Source of the DNA: CAYRZF01 sp964428805 | GTDB lineage: Bacteria; Methylomirabilota; Methylomirabilia; Rokubacteriales; CSP1-6 | NCBI GenBank assembly: GCA_964428805.1 | Contig: CAYRZF010000029.1 | Coordinates: forward strand, 1-24,306 | Direction: 5' to 3' | Length of the DNA: 24,306 nt | In this document: piece by piece, positions 1 through 7,072 of the stretch | How the letters are laid out: each line of letters begins with the position of its first letter | Position numbering within the stretch: the first letter of the stretch is position 1 | Position numbers and translations under genes: made by a program | The notes under the pieces: model-generated | The model's database searches: none | What the model saw: only the letters and a program-made list of their open reading frames with translations | Told to the model about the DNA's origin: nothing

Positions 1-1943
1 ATGAACTCCGGGATCTTCTGCATCGGCCCGGGCCGGTAGAGCGCCACCATGGCGATGACGTCTTCCAGCCACTCCGGGCGGAGCTGGCGCAGGGCCTCGC
101 GCATCCCCGCGGACTCGAGCTGGAAGACGCCGAACGTGCGCGCCTCCGCGAGGAGCTGATAGGTCCGGGCGTCGTCCAGGGGCAGCCGGTCCGGGTCGAG
201 CCGCACGCGGCGGGTTTCCTCGACGAGCCGCGCGGTGTTGGCGATCACCGTCAGGGTGCGGAGGCCGAGGAAGTCCATCTTGAGGAGGCCGATCTTCTCG
301 ATGGGCCCCATGGCGTAGCCGGTGACCACCTCGTTCCGCTTGGGGTCCTTGTAGAGGGGAATGTGCTCGATCAGGGGCTCGTCTGAGATCACCACCCCGG
401 CGGCATGCTTGGAGGCGTGGCGAGTCAGACCCTCCAGCGACTGGGCGATGTCCCAGAGCTCCGCGAGTTCCTGCCGGCCGCGAATCGCTTCGGCGAGCGC
501 AGGCGACTGCGAGAGCGCGCCATCGAGCGTGATGTTGAGCGGGAATGCGGGGACGAGCTTGGCGATCCGGTCCACCTCGTTGTAGGGCATCCCCAGCACC
601 CGCCCCACGTCCCGGATCGCGGCCTTCGCGCCCAGGGTGCCGAAGGTGATGATCTGCGCCACATTTTCGCTGCCGTACTTGCGGGTAACGTATTGAATCA
701 CTTCATCCCGTCTGTCGTCGGCGAAGTCGATGTCCATGTCGGGCATCGAGACCCTCTCGGGATTAAGAAAGCGCTCGAACAGGAGCCCATAGCGAATTGG
801 ATCGATGTTCGTGATGCCCAGCGCATAGGCGACCAGCGAGCCGGCGGAGGAGCCGCGACCGGGCCCCACGGCGATTCCCTGCTCCTTGGCGTAGCGGATG
901 AAGTCCCACACCACGAGGAAGTATCCCGCGAAACCCATCTTCTCGATGACCGCCAGCTCCTGCTTGAGCCGCTCGGCCAGGGGATCGGCGGGTGTCGTCC
1001 CGTAGCGGCGCCGGAGTCCCTCCCAGGCGAGATGCTCCAGGTAGCTTTCCAGCGTGTGCCCCTCCGGTACCTGGTAGCGCGGGAGGTGGAACTGACCGAA
1101 GGTCAGTTCGAGGTTACAGCGTTCTGCCACCGCCAGAGTATTGCGGCACGCCTCCGGAAGATCGGCGAAAACCCTCTGCATCTCCTCGGCGGACTTCAGG
1201 TAGAACTGATCGGTGGAAAAGCGCCAGCGGTTGGGATCCCGAATGGTGGTTCCGGTCTGGATGCAGAGGAGCGCCTCGTGGGCCCTGGCGTGGGAGGCCT
1301 CGAGGTAATGGGCGTCGTTGGTCCCGGCCACGGGCGCCCCGAGGGCACGCGCGATCCTGAGGGTCGCTTCGGTGACGCTGGCCTGCTCGGCCAAGCCGTG
1401 GGATTGCACCTCCATGAAGTAGTAATCCTTGCCGAACACCTCCTGGTACCAGGCCGCTACCTGGCGGGCCTTGTCCTCCTCCCCCTGCATCAAGAGACGA
1501 GAGACCTCGGAGTTCAGGCACCCGGACAGGACCAGCAGACCATCCGAGTGCTGGGCCAAAAGTTCCTTATCTGCCCGTGGTTTATAGTAGAACCCTTCAA
1601 GATACGCTTTCGACACGATCTTGATGAGGTTCTTGTAGCCTTGGAGGTTTCGGGCGAGCACGGTGCAGTGGTTGGCGCCTTCGTAGGACCCGTCAACGTT
1701 GGCCCGTTCGAACCGGCTCCCCGGAGCCACGTACAGCTCGGCTCCGATGAGCGGCTTGACTCCCGCCTTCTGGCAGGCCAGGTAGAAGTCGATGGCCCCG
1801 AAGAGGTTCCCGTGGTCGGTCAGGGCCAAGGCGGGAAAACGGAGCTCCTTGGCCTTGGCGACGAGCTTGTCCAGGTGAGAGGCCCCATCGAGGAGGCTGT
1901 ACTCCGAGTGCACATGCAGGTGGACGAAGTCCGAATGGGTCAT
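1..1943 (-). CDS. dnaE: DNA polymerase III subunit alpha, N-terminal part (cut by window edge)
   Basis: This is the replicative DNA polymerase catalytic subunit. The 647 codons visible run from the ATG at 1943 to the left edge, so the C-terminal half (fingers, helix-hairpin-helix, OB and tau-binding regions) lies outside. The PHP domain opens with HLHVHSEYSLLDG (residues 8-20) and has TDHGN near residue 45; its metal-ligand histidines look intact, so PHP nuclease activity is possible. The palm motif PDMDIDF places Asp402 and Asp404 where E. coli has Asp401 and Asp403, and KMDFLGL gives Asp557 for E. coli Asp555, so all three catalytic aspartates are present. The visible part ends at ALYRPGPM, the usual start of the fingers. 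The start codon shares ATGA with the stop of the upstream HEPN gene, and GGGAG lies a few bases before it, suggesting translational coupling. The frame is unbroken through the visible part. Confidence 0.97.
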   Translation of the reverse strand, partial: MTHSDFVHLHVHSEYSLLDGASHLDKLVAKAKELRFPALALTDHGNLFGAIDFYLACQKAGVKPLIGAELYVAPGSRFERANVDGSYEGANHCTVLARNLQGYKNLIKIVSKAYLEGFYYKPRADKELLAQHSDGLLVLSGCLNSEVSRLLMQGEEDKARQVAAWYQEVFGKDYYFMEVQSHGLAEQASVTEATLRIARALGAPVAGTNDAHYLEASHARAHEALLCIQTGTTIRDPNRWRFSTDQFYLKSAEEMQRVFADLPEACRNTLAVAERCNLELTFGQFHLPRYQVPEGHTLESYLEHLAWEGLRRRYGTTPADPLAERLKQELAVIEKMGFAGYFLVVWDFIRYAKEQGIAVGPGRGSSAGSLVAYALGITNIDPIRYGLLFERFLNPERVSMPDMDIDFADDRRDEVIQYVTRKYGSENVAQIITFGTLGAKAAIRDVGRVLGMPYNEVDRIAKLVPAFPLNITLDGALSQSPALAEAIRGRQELAELWDIAQSLEGLTRHASKHAAGVVISDEPLIEHIPLYKDPKRNEVVTGYAMGPIEKIGLLKMDFLGLRTLTVIANTARLVEETRRVRLDPDRLPLDDARTYQLLAEARTFGVFQLESAGMREALRQLRPEWLEDVIAMVALYRPGPMQKIPEF

Positions 1944-2332
1944 TTCCCGCACTCCCGGCGGATCATTTCCACCAGCCCGGTGACCTCGTCCCTCGAGCGA
2001 GACACCTCCTCCGCCGTCGGCGGGGCGGAGTCAAGGAGTGGATATCGTTCGGCGACGTAGTAACCGCTGATTTTCCGGCAGGCCTTCGCATAACGCGCCA
2101 CATCTGGAACGTACACGGCGGCTTCGTTCACCAGGACCTCCAGGTCGTGCACCTTCCTGAGGCTCCAGCCCTTGGACAAGAGGTACGCCTTCAGGAATTT
2201 CTCAAGGGCCTGCTGGAGCCAGAATCCGGCCTCTTCCGGGTCACCGTCCTCCAGGGCACGGCCGATGCGCCTCCAATCCTTCTCCGCGATCCTGAGCCAA
2301 TCCCTTGCATAGTGGGATTCCTCACGCGGCAT
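1940..2332 (-). CDS. HEPN domain protein (partner of the MNT nucleotidyltransferase)
   Basis: This 130-residue, largely helical protein resembles the HEPN family paired with minimal nucleotidyltransferases. Recognisable pieces are the helix with FWLQQALEKFLKAYLL (residues 37-52), the KVHDLEVL segment (60-67) and SGYYVAERYP (89-98), which resembles the RYP signature of this HEPN branch. In characterised MNT/HEPN pairs the HEPN protein is an RNase toxin and the MNT protein its antitoxin. Here I do not see the canonical R-x4-6-H RNase motif: the only histidines are H7 and H62, and H62 has an arginine only three residues before it. Toxin activity is therefore uncertain, and an enzyme-partner role as in HI0073/HI0074-type pairs is an alternative. 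The gene overlaps the MNT gene upstream by 11 bases and dnaE downstream by 4 bases. It has no visible Shine-Dalgarno of its own, so it is probably translated by coupling. Confidence 0.88.
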   Translation of the reverse strand: MPREESHYARDWLRIAEKDWRRIGRALEDGDPEEAGFWLQQALEKFLKAYLLSKGWSLRKVHDLEVLVNEAAVYVPDVARYAKACRKISGYYVAERYPLLDSAPPTAEEVSRSRDEVTGLVEMIRRECGK

Positions 2333-2642
2333 AGAGGAGTTTCCCGCGGGCGACGATCTCCTGGAAGAACTGATCTCCCCCGGCGAGCCGGCGCTGTAGC
2401 TCGTCCGGGGTCACAACGATCGGCTCCACCGGGATACGCCGCTCGGGGTCCGCGATCAATTCTCTGACCGCCACCCAGCGATCAATGAATCGATCCGCTG
2501 TTTCCTTTACGATCAGAAGGTCGATGTCACTATCCGCCGTTGGCTCGCCGTAAGCATGGGAGCCGAAGAGGATCACCTTGATGGGCTGGTACCCTTCCGC
2601 GATCCGCCTGACGATGCGTTCGATCTCTTGCTCTCTGGTCAT
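2322..2642 (-). CDS. Minimal nucleotidyltransferase (MNT) domain protein
   Basis: This 106-residue protein belongs to the pol-beta-type minimal nucleotidyltransferases. The signature GS-x10-DxD is complete: G27-S28 in LFGSHAYGE, then D39 and D41 in DSDIDLLIV. The third acidic position, often an aspartate in a VDLIVVTPEE-like strand, appears as Glu73 in IPVEPIVVTPDEL, a conservative change that may affect metal binding. MNT antitoxins of the MntA type AMPylate their HEPN partner using ATP; by context this one would act on the HEPN protein encoded directly downstream, with an 11-base overlap. It begins 19 bases after the guaA stop, with no evident Shine-Dalgarno but with a perfect 10-base palindrome in the gap. 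The family assignment is firm; the antitoxin role is inferred from pairing. Confidence 0.9.
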   Translation of the reverse strand: MTREQEIERIVRRIAEGYQPIKVILFGSHAYGEPTADSDIDLLIVKETADRFIDRWVAVRELIADPERRIPVEPIVVTPDELQRRLAGGDQFFQEIVARGKLLYAA

Positions 2643-2649
2643 GTGATCA

Positions 2650-2659
2650 GTGACGTCAC
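2650..2659. promoter_or_regulatory. Palindrome GTGACGTCAC before the MNT/HEPN pair (candidate operator)
   Basis: A perfect 10-base palindrome, GTGACGTCAC, fills half of the 19-base gap between the guaA stop and the MNT start. A second short palindrome, TGATCA (2644-2649), abuts it. Toxin-antitoxin operons are often autoregulated through palindromes next to the first start codon, so this may be an operator. No promoter hexamers are visible, and chance cannot be excluded. Confidence 0.3.
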
Positions 2660-2661
2660 CA

Positions 2662-4203
2662 TCACTCCCACTCGATCGTGCTTGGGGGTTTGGAGGAGAT
2701 GTCGAAGACGACGCGGTTGACTCCCTTCACCTCGTTGATGATCCGGTTGGAAATGCGCCCCAACAACTCATACGGGAGCCGCGCCCAGTCAGCGGTCATG
2801 GCATCCTGGCTCATGACGGCGCGCAAGGCGATCACCTGGGCGTAGGTGCGGAAGTCCCCCATCACCCCCACGGTTTTGATCGGGAGGAGCACCGCAAAGG
2901 CCTGCCAGAGCTCCCGCTCGAGCCCTGCCTGCTTCACCTCTTCCTGGACGATGGCGTCGGCCTCGCGGAGCAACTCGAGCCGCTCGGGGGTCACCTCCCC
3001 CAGGATGCGGATGGCCAGCCCCGGCCCCGGGAACGGCTGGCGCCAGACGATCTCCGGGGGGAGCCCCAGGAGTTCGCCCAACTGTCGCACCTCGTCCTTG
3101 AACAGCTCGCGGAGCGGCTCGAGGAGCTTGAACCGCATGACGGTGGGAAGGCCGCCGACGTTGTGATGAGTTTTGATCGTCGCCGACGGCCCTCGGAACG
3201 AGACCGACTCGATCACGTCTGGATAGAGCGTTCCCTGGGCGAGCCACGCGATTTCGCCCAGCCGGCGTGCTTCTTCCTCGAACACGCTGATGAACTCGGC
3301 GCCGATGCGCTTGCGCTTGAGCTCCGGGTCGGCGACGCCCCTGAGTTGCTGGAGGAACCGTCTTGACGCGTCGACGTGCAGCAGGTTCATCTTGAAGTGG
3401 TCCCGGAAGGTGTGGACGACCGAGGCCGCCTCGCCCTTCCTGAGTACCCCGTTGTCCACGAAGACGCACGTGAGCTGGTCCCTCACCGCCCGATGGACGA
3501 GCACCGCGACCACCGCGGAATCCACCCCGCCCGAGAGAGCGCAGAGGACCCTGTCGCGTCCCACCTTCTGCCGGATCTCTTCCACGGCGGAATCGATGAA
3601 GGATGCCATGGACCAAGTGGGGTTGGCCTCGCAGAGGGCGAGGAAGTTCTGGAGGATCGTCCTTCCCTGCGGGGTGTGGACCACCTCGGGATGGAACTGG
3701 ACGGCGTAGAGGCGGCGCGGCGCGTCCGCCATGGCTGCCACCGGGCAATTTTCCGTAGAACCGATGGCGACAAACCCCTTCGGCGGCCTCAGCACGGTGT
3801 CGCCGTGGCTCATCCAGACCCGCATCCGGTTGCCGCTCTCCGGCCTCACGCCGTCAAAGAGCCCCTCGCTCCCGTCGAGCCGGAGTTCGGCCCCGCCGTA
3901 TTCCCGACGCTCGGCCGGGATCACGTGGCCGCCCAGGAGGTAGGCCATCGCCTGCATCCCGTAGCAGATGCCCAGGATTGGGATGCCCGACTCGAAGAGC
4001 TTCTTGGGAGGGAGCGGCGCCCCGTCCTCGTAGACGCTGGAGGGCCCGCCGGAGAGCACGATCCCCTTGTAGCCGCCCCGGAGGATCTCCTCCAGCGGGT
4101 GATGGCAGGAGAAGATCTCGGAGTAGACGGAGAGCTCGCGGATGCGGCGGGCGATCAGCTGGGTGTATTGAGAGCCGAAGTCGAGAACGGCGATCTTATC
4201 CAT
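2662..4203 (-). CDS. guaA: GMP synthase (glutamine-hydrolysing)
   Basis: GMP synthase makes GMP from XMP, ATP and glutamine in the cytoplasm. The 513-residue length from the ATG at 4203 is typical. The N-terminal glutamine amidotransferase domain starts with VLDFGSQYTQLIARRIRE (residues 6-23), has the nucleophile Cys80 in GICYGMQ, and the histidine and glutamate of QFHPEV. The ATP pyrophosphatase domain carries the P-loop LSGGVDSAV, and the C-terminal dimerisation domain has RQPFPGPGLAIR and ends in PPSTIEWE, the family's usual terminus. A GTG at 4272 would add 23 residues unlike the family, so I prefer the ATG at 4203, although no strong Shine-Dalgarno precedes it. It follows guaB3 by 81 bases, so the two genes together convert IMP to GMP, probably from the promoter at 5522-5551. 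Confidence 0.98.
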   Translation of the reverse strand: MDKIAVLDFGSQYTQLIARRIRELSVYSEIFSCHHPLEEILRGGYKGIVLSGGPSSVYEDGAPLPPKKLFESGIPILGICYGMQAMAYLLGGHVIPAERREYGGAELRLDGSEGLFDGVRPESGNRMRVWMSHGDTVLRPPKGFVAIGSTENCPVAAMADAPRRLYAVQFHPEVVHTPQGRTILQNFLALCEANPTWSMASFIDSAVEEIRQKVGRDRVLCALSGGVDSAVVAVLVHRAVRDQLTCVFVDNGVLRKGEAASVVHTFRDHFKMNLLHVDASRRFLQQLRGVADPELKRKRIGAEFISVFEEEARRLGEIAWLAQGTLYPDVIESVSFRGPSATIKTHHNVGGLPTVMRFKLLEPLRELFKDEVRQLGELLGLPPEIVWRQPFPGPGLAIRILGEVTPERLELLREADAIVQEEVKQAGLERELWQAFAVLLPIKTVGVMGDFRTYAQVIALRAVMSQDAMTADWARLPYELLGRISNRIINEVKGVNRVVFDISSKPPSTIEWE

Positions 4204-4255
4204 CACCGGCAGTCCGGGCGGGGCGAGACAACCCCGGGAACAGGGAACCACGCAT

Positions 4256-4278
4256 GAGGGGGTTCTTGTCACCCCCTC
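4256..4278 (-). other. Intergenic hairpin between guaB3 and guaA
   Basis: GAGGGGGT (4256-4263) and ACCCCCTC (4271-4278) form a perfect 8-bp inverted repeat with a 7-base loop. It lies between the guaB3 stop (4285) and the guaA start (4203). In the minus-strand transcript it is not followed by a run of U, so it is not a classical intrinsic terminator. It could stabilise or process the mRNA, or modulate guaA expression. The structure is seen directly; the role is a guess. Confidence 0.4.
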
Positions 4279-4284
4279 CGGTCA

Positions 4285-5445
4285 TTAGTGGGGCGTTCCC
4301 AGCCTTTGGGCGCGCTGGAAGACCTTCCCTTCCGTTTTGATGGCCGGGGCGATGATGAGTTCCGTGAGCTGGAACTCGCGGATGTTCCGGGCGCCGACAG
4401 ACCCCATGCACGTCCGAATTGCGCCGACCAGGTTCTGAGTGCCGTCGTCGGTGAACGCGGGACCCAAGAGGATCTGCTCGAGCGGGCCCGAAACGCCCAC
4501 GCGGATCCGCGTCCCTCGCGGCAGGTTCTGGTGGGGAGTCGCCATGCCCCAGTGGTAGCCGCGGCCGGGTGCCTCATGGGCGCGCGCGAACGCAGAGCCG
4601 ATCATCACGGCGTCGGCGCCCGCGGCCAGCGCCTTGCAGATGTCGCCGCCCGTGGTCATCCCGCCGTCGGTGATGATCGGAACGTAGCGTCCCGTCTGTT
4701 TGAAGTGGAAATCGCGGGCCGCCGCCGAGTCCGCGGTGGCAGTCACCTGGGGCACCCCCAGCCCGAGCACCTCGCGGCTCGTGCAGGCGGCGCCCGGGCC
4801 GACGCCGATCAGCAGGGCGTCCACGCCGCAGTGCATGAGTTCCAGGCAGGCTTCGTAGGTGACGCAGTTGCCGACGATCAGAGGGATGGAGAGGTGCTTC
4901 TTGAGCTTCGTGAAGTCGAGCGGCGTGTACTGGGTGGCGATGTGCCGGGCGGTGGTGACGGTGGATTGCACCACGAAGATGTCGGCGCCCGCCTCCTCGG
5001 CGATCTTCGCGAAGCGCGCGGCGCGCTGGGGGATGGACGAGACCAACGCGGGGCCGCCCCCCTTCTTGATTTCGCTGATCCGCTTGTGGATGAGCTCTTC
5101 CTTGATCGGCTCGCCGTAGATGGACTGGATGATGCGGGTCGCCTCGTCGAGGCTGGCCGACACGATGCGGTCCAGCACCTCGTCGGGGTCCTCGTACCGG
5201 GTCTGGATGCCCTCCAGGTTCAGCACCGCCAGGCCGCCCAGCCGCCCCATTTCGATGGCGAGTTGGGGGCCCACGACGCCGTCCATGGCCGCGGCGATGA
5301 TCGGGATTTCGAAGCGCCGGTCGCACAGCTCCCACGAAACGTCAACCTCGTCGGAGTTCACGGTGACCGCTCCCGGCACCAGAGCGATGTCGTCGAAACC
5401 GTATGCGATCCTGGCCTTGCGCCCCCGACCGACCCACATCCCCAT
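4285..5445 (-). CDS. guaB3: GuaB3-family IMP dehydrogenase-related protein
   Basis: This 386-residue TIM-barrel protein belongs to the IMP dehydrogenase/GMP reductase superfamily, in the GuaB3 branch that lacks the two CBS domains of canonical GuaB (about 490 residues). The active-site loop GVGPGAACTSRE contains the presumed catalytic Cys221, followed by the phosphate-binding region TDGGMTTGGD and AVMIGSAFARA. The GRGYHWGMATPH segment is typical of GuaB3. The expected reaction is IMP + NAD to XMP + NADH, feeding GuaA encoded just downstream. The ATG at 5445 has a strong Shine-Dalgarno, GGAGGA (5455-5460), nine bases upstream; an ATG two codons in (5439) is less well spaced. A promoter is seen at 5522-5551. 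A GMP reductase-like activity cannot be excluded from sequence alone, but linkage to guaA favours the dehydrogenase direction. Confidence 0.93.
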   Translation of the reverse strand: MGMWVGRGRKARIAYGFDDIALVPGAVTVNSDEVDVSWELCDRRFEIPIIAAAMDGVVGPQLAIEMGRLGGLAVLNLEGIQTRYEDPDEVLDRIVSASLDEATRIIQSIYGEPIKEELIHKRISEIKKGGGPALVSSIPQRAARFAKIAEEAGADIFVVQSTVTTARHIATQYTPLDFTKLKKHLSIPLIVGNCVTYEACLELMHCGVDALLIGVGPGAACTSREVLGLGVPQVTATADSAAARDFHFKQTGRYVPIITDGGMTTGGDICKALAAGADAVMIGSAFARAHEAPGRGYHWGMATPHQNLPRGTRIRVGVSGPLEQILLGPAFTDDGTQNLVGAIRTCMGSVGARNIREFQLTELIIAPAIKTEGKVFQRAQRLGTPH

Positions 5446-5521
5446 GTTTGCCTGTCCTCCGTGGGGGCCCTGAGCCCCGTATATGGGAAGCTTGGCCGCC
5501 TGCCATACTACATTTCGGGGT

Positions 5522-5551
5522 AGTGTACCGGGTGGCCCCCTCTCCTGTCAA
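5522..5551 (-). promoter_or_regulatory. Sigma70-type promoter for guaB3-guaA
   Basis: On the minus strand a perfect TTGACA (5546-5551) is followed after 18 bases by TACACT (5522-5527), a 4/6 match to the -10 consensus. Transcription would start near 5515 and leave a leader of about 70 bases. The -35 box contains the coaX stop codon TGA (5548-5550). A small hairpin, GGGGC (5464-5468) with GCCCC (5474-5478), lies in the leader just before the Shine-Dalgarno at 5455-5460 and could influence ribosome access. Confidence 0.65.
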
Positions 5552-6324
5552 GAACCCCCGGGGTGGGCCTGCTCCCAGACCAGCCGCAGTCCCTCCAGGG
5601 TCAGGTCTGGATTGACGTGCTGAATGGCGCGGGCGGCCTCCTGGATCAGGGTCGCTAGGCCCCCGGTCGCGATGACCTTCGGCTCGCCGTCCATTTCAGC
5701 GCGGAGGCGCCCGACGAGACCGTCCACGAGGCCGGCGTAGCCATAGACGATGCCCGACTGGATATTCGTCACCGTGTTGCGCCCGATGGCCTCCTTCGGG
5801 CGCACGAGCTCCACCCGGTAGAGGCGCGCGGCTTTGGAGATGAGCGCTTCCGCTGCCGAGGTGATCCCCGGGGCGATGGCGCCCCCGATGAACTCCCCGC
5901 GGGAGTTCACGCAGTCGAAAGTCGTCGCGGTCCCGAAATCGATCACGATGAGGGGTGGGCCGTAAAGCTCCACGGCGGCCACTGCGTTGACGACGCGGTC
6001 CGACCCCACTTCCTGGGGGCTTTCGACCCGCAGGACCATCTTGACGTTGACACCCGGCTCGACGCTGAACGGCTGGATCCCGAAGTACTTCTCGCACATC
6101 CCCTCAAGCGTCTGCTGGACCGGCGGGACGACGTTGGAGATGGCGATGGCCGTGACCTGGCTGCGCTCGATTCCCCGAGTCGCGAGGAGGGTCTGGATGA
6201 AGACGCCGTATTCGTCGGCCGTCTGCTCGCGCCGGCTCGCCAGGCGCCAGGAGACCAGCAGGTGCTGGTGGTCGAAGACCCCGAGGCCCGTATTGGTGTT
6301 CCCCACGTCAATGACCAGGAGCAT
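5548..6324 (-). CDS. coaX: Type III pantothenate kinase
   Basis: CoaX phosphorylates pantothenate with ATP, the first committed step of coenzyme A synthesis. The 258-residue protein has the acetate/sugar-kinase fold signatures in order: the phosphate-binding DVGNTNTGLGVF (residues 6-17), the EVGSDRVVNAVAA segment with the catalytic aspartate near residue 109, the second phosphate motif VIDFGTATTFD around residues 127-137, and GGAIAPGI. Length matches the family. The ATG at 6324 has an excellent Shine-Dalgarno, AGGAGG, five bases upstream. The start lies inside the birA reading frame (17-base overlap), the birA-coaX linkage seen in many bacteria. The stop codon is embedded in the -35 box of the guaB3 promoter. 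Confidence 0.97.
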   Translation of the reverse strand: MLLVIDVGNTNTGLGVFDHQHLLVSWRLASRREQTADEYGVFIQTLLATRGIERSQVTAIAISNVVPPVQQTLEGMCEKYFGIQPFSVEPGVNVKMVLRVESPQEVGSDRVVNAVAAVELYGPPLIVIDFGTATTFDCVNSRGEFIGGAIAPGITSAAEALISKAARLYRVELVRPKEAIGRNTVTNIQSGIVYGYAGLVDGLVGRLRAEMDGEPKVIATGGLATLIQEAARAIQHVNPDLTLEGLRLVWEQAHPGGS

Positions 6325-7072
6325 CTGACCCTCCTTCTCCTTCTCGGATCACTCCCGCCACCCGGCGGACGACTGCGCCCGTATCCGTCCGGACGACGAG
6401 GGCGCCATCCTCGGCGACATCCACTGCGATCCCGCCGATCCCCTCCTCCACGGCCACGCGCTGGCCGAGGGTCCCTGGCCCCTGGCGCCAGGCCTCACGG
6501 ACTGGTGCGAAGCCCTCCGCTCCCCAGCGTCGGTACCAGTCTTCCAGGCGCTCGAGCAGAATCTTCAGCAACCTCTCCCGATCGAAGGGGTGTCCCGCTT
6601 CCAGGGCCAGCGACGTCGCCCGCGTGGCAAGGTTGTCGGGGAACCGCATCTGGTTGACATTGACGCCGATGCCGAGAATGATCACGGGGCCACTGTCTCC
6701 CGACGCGAACGACTCGGCCAGGATGCCGGCGGCCTTGCGGCCGTGGACGAACACATCGTTGGGCCAGACGAGCGTCACGGGGAGCCCCGATTCCTCCCCG
6801 ATCGCCTCGGCCACTGCCACCCCCGTCAGGAGCGAGATCTGCGGGAAATGGGAAAGGGGTGAACCTGGGCGGAGGATGATCGAGATCAGGAGAGCGCTCC
6901 CTGGCTCGTCCGCCCAGCTCCGCCCGAGGCGACCCCGGCCGCGCGTCTGGTGCTCGGCCCAGACCACGGTTCCCTCCGGCGCGCCCGCGTCCGCCAGCGC
7001 GCGGGCCGCGTTCTGAGTCGAATCGATTTCTGCCAGCCGGATCGCGGCCAAGCTCCTCCACCCACCCCGCAT
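6308..7072 (-). CDS. birA: Biotin--[acetyl-CoA-carboxylase] ligase, monofunctional
   Basis: Biotin protein ligase activates biotin as biotinyl-5'-AMP and attaches it to the carrier domain of acetyl-CoA carboxylase and similar enzymes. The 254-residue protein carries the biotin/ATP-binding loop TRGRGRLGRSW (residues 43-53), the WPND motif, the lysine-containing GRKAAGILAE and the GIGVNVNQ segment. The C-terminal domain (about 205-250) is SH3-like. There is no N-terminal helix-turn-helix, so this is a class I ligase that should not act as the biotin operon repressor. The ATG at 7070-7072 follows the valS stop with no intervening base, and the Shine-Dalgarno AGGAGG lies in the last valS codons. 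The gene overlaps coaX by 17 bases. Confidence 0.96.
   Translation of the reverse strand: MRGGWRSLAAIRLAEIDSTQNAARALADAGAPEGTVVWAEHQTRGRGRLGRSWADEPGSALLISIILRPGSPLSHFPQISLLTGVAVAEAIGEESGLPVTLVWPNDVFVHGRKAAGILAESFASGDSGPVIILGIGVNVNQMRFPDNLATRATSLALEAGHPFDRERLLKILLERLEDWYRRWGAEGFAPVREAWRQGPGTLGQRVAVEEGIGGIAVDVAEDGALVVRTDTGAVVRRVAGVIREGEGGSDAPGH

Noticed and set aside
405..2060. Long plus-strand open frame (551 codons) opposite dnaE
   Set aside because: It is the complement of the clear dnaE frame, with proline/glycine/valine-rich composition and no recognisable domain; a GC-rich shadow frame.
4204..4272. 23-residue N-terminal extension of GuaA from a GTG at 4272
   Set aside because: The added residues do not resemble GMP synthases, which begin just before the VLDFGSQY motif; the ATG at 4203 fits family length.
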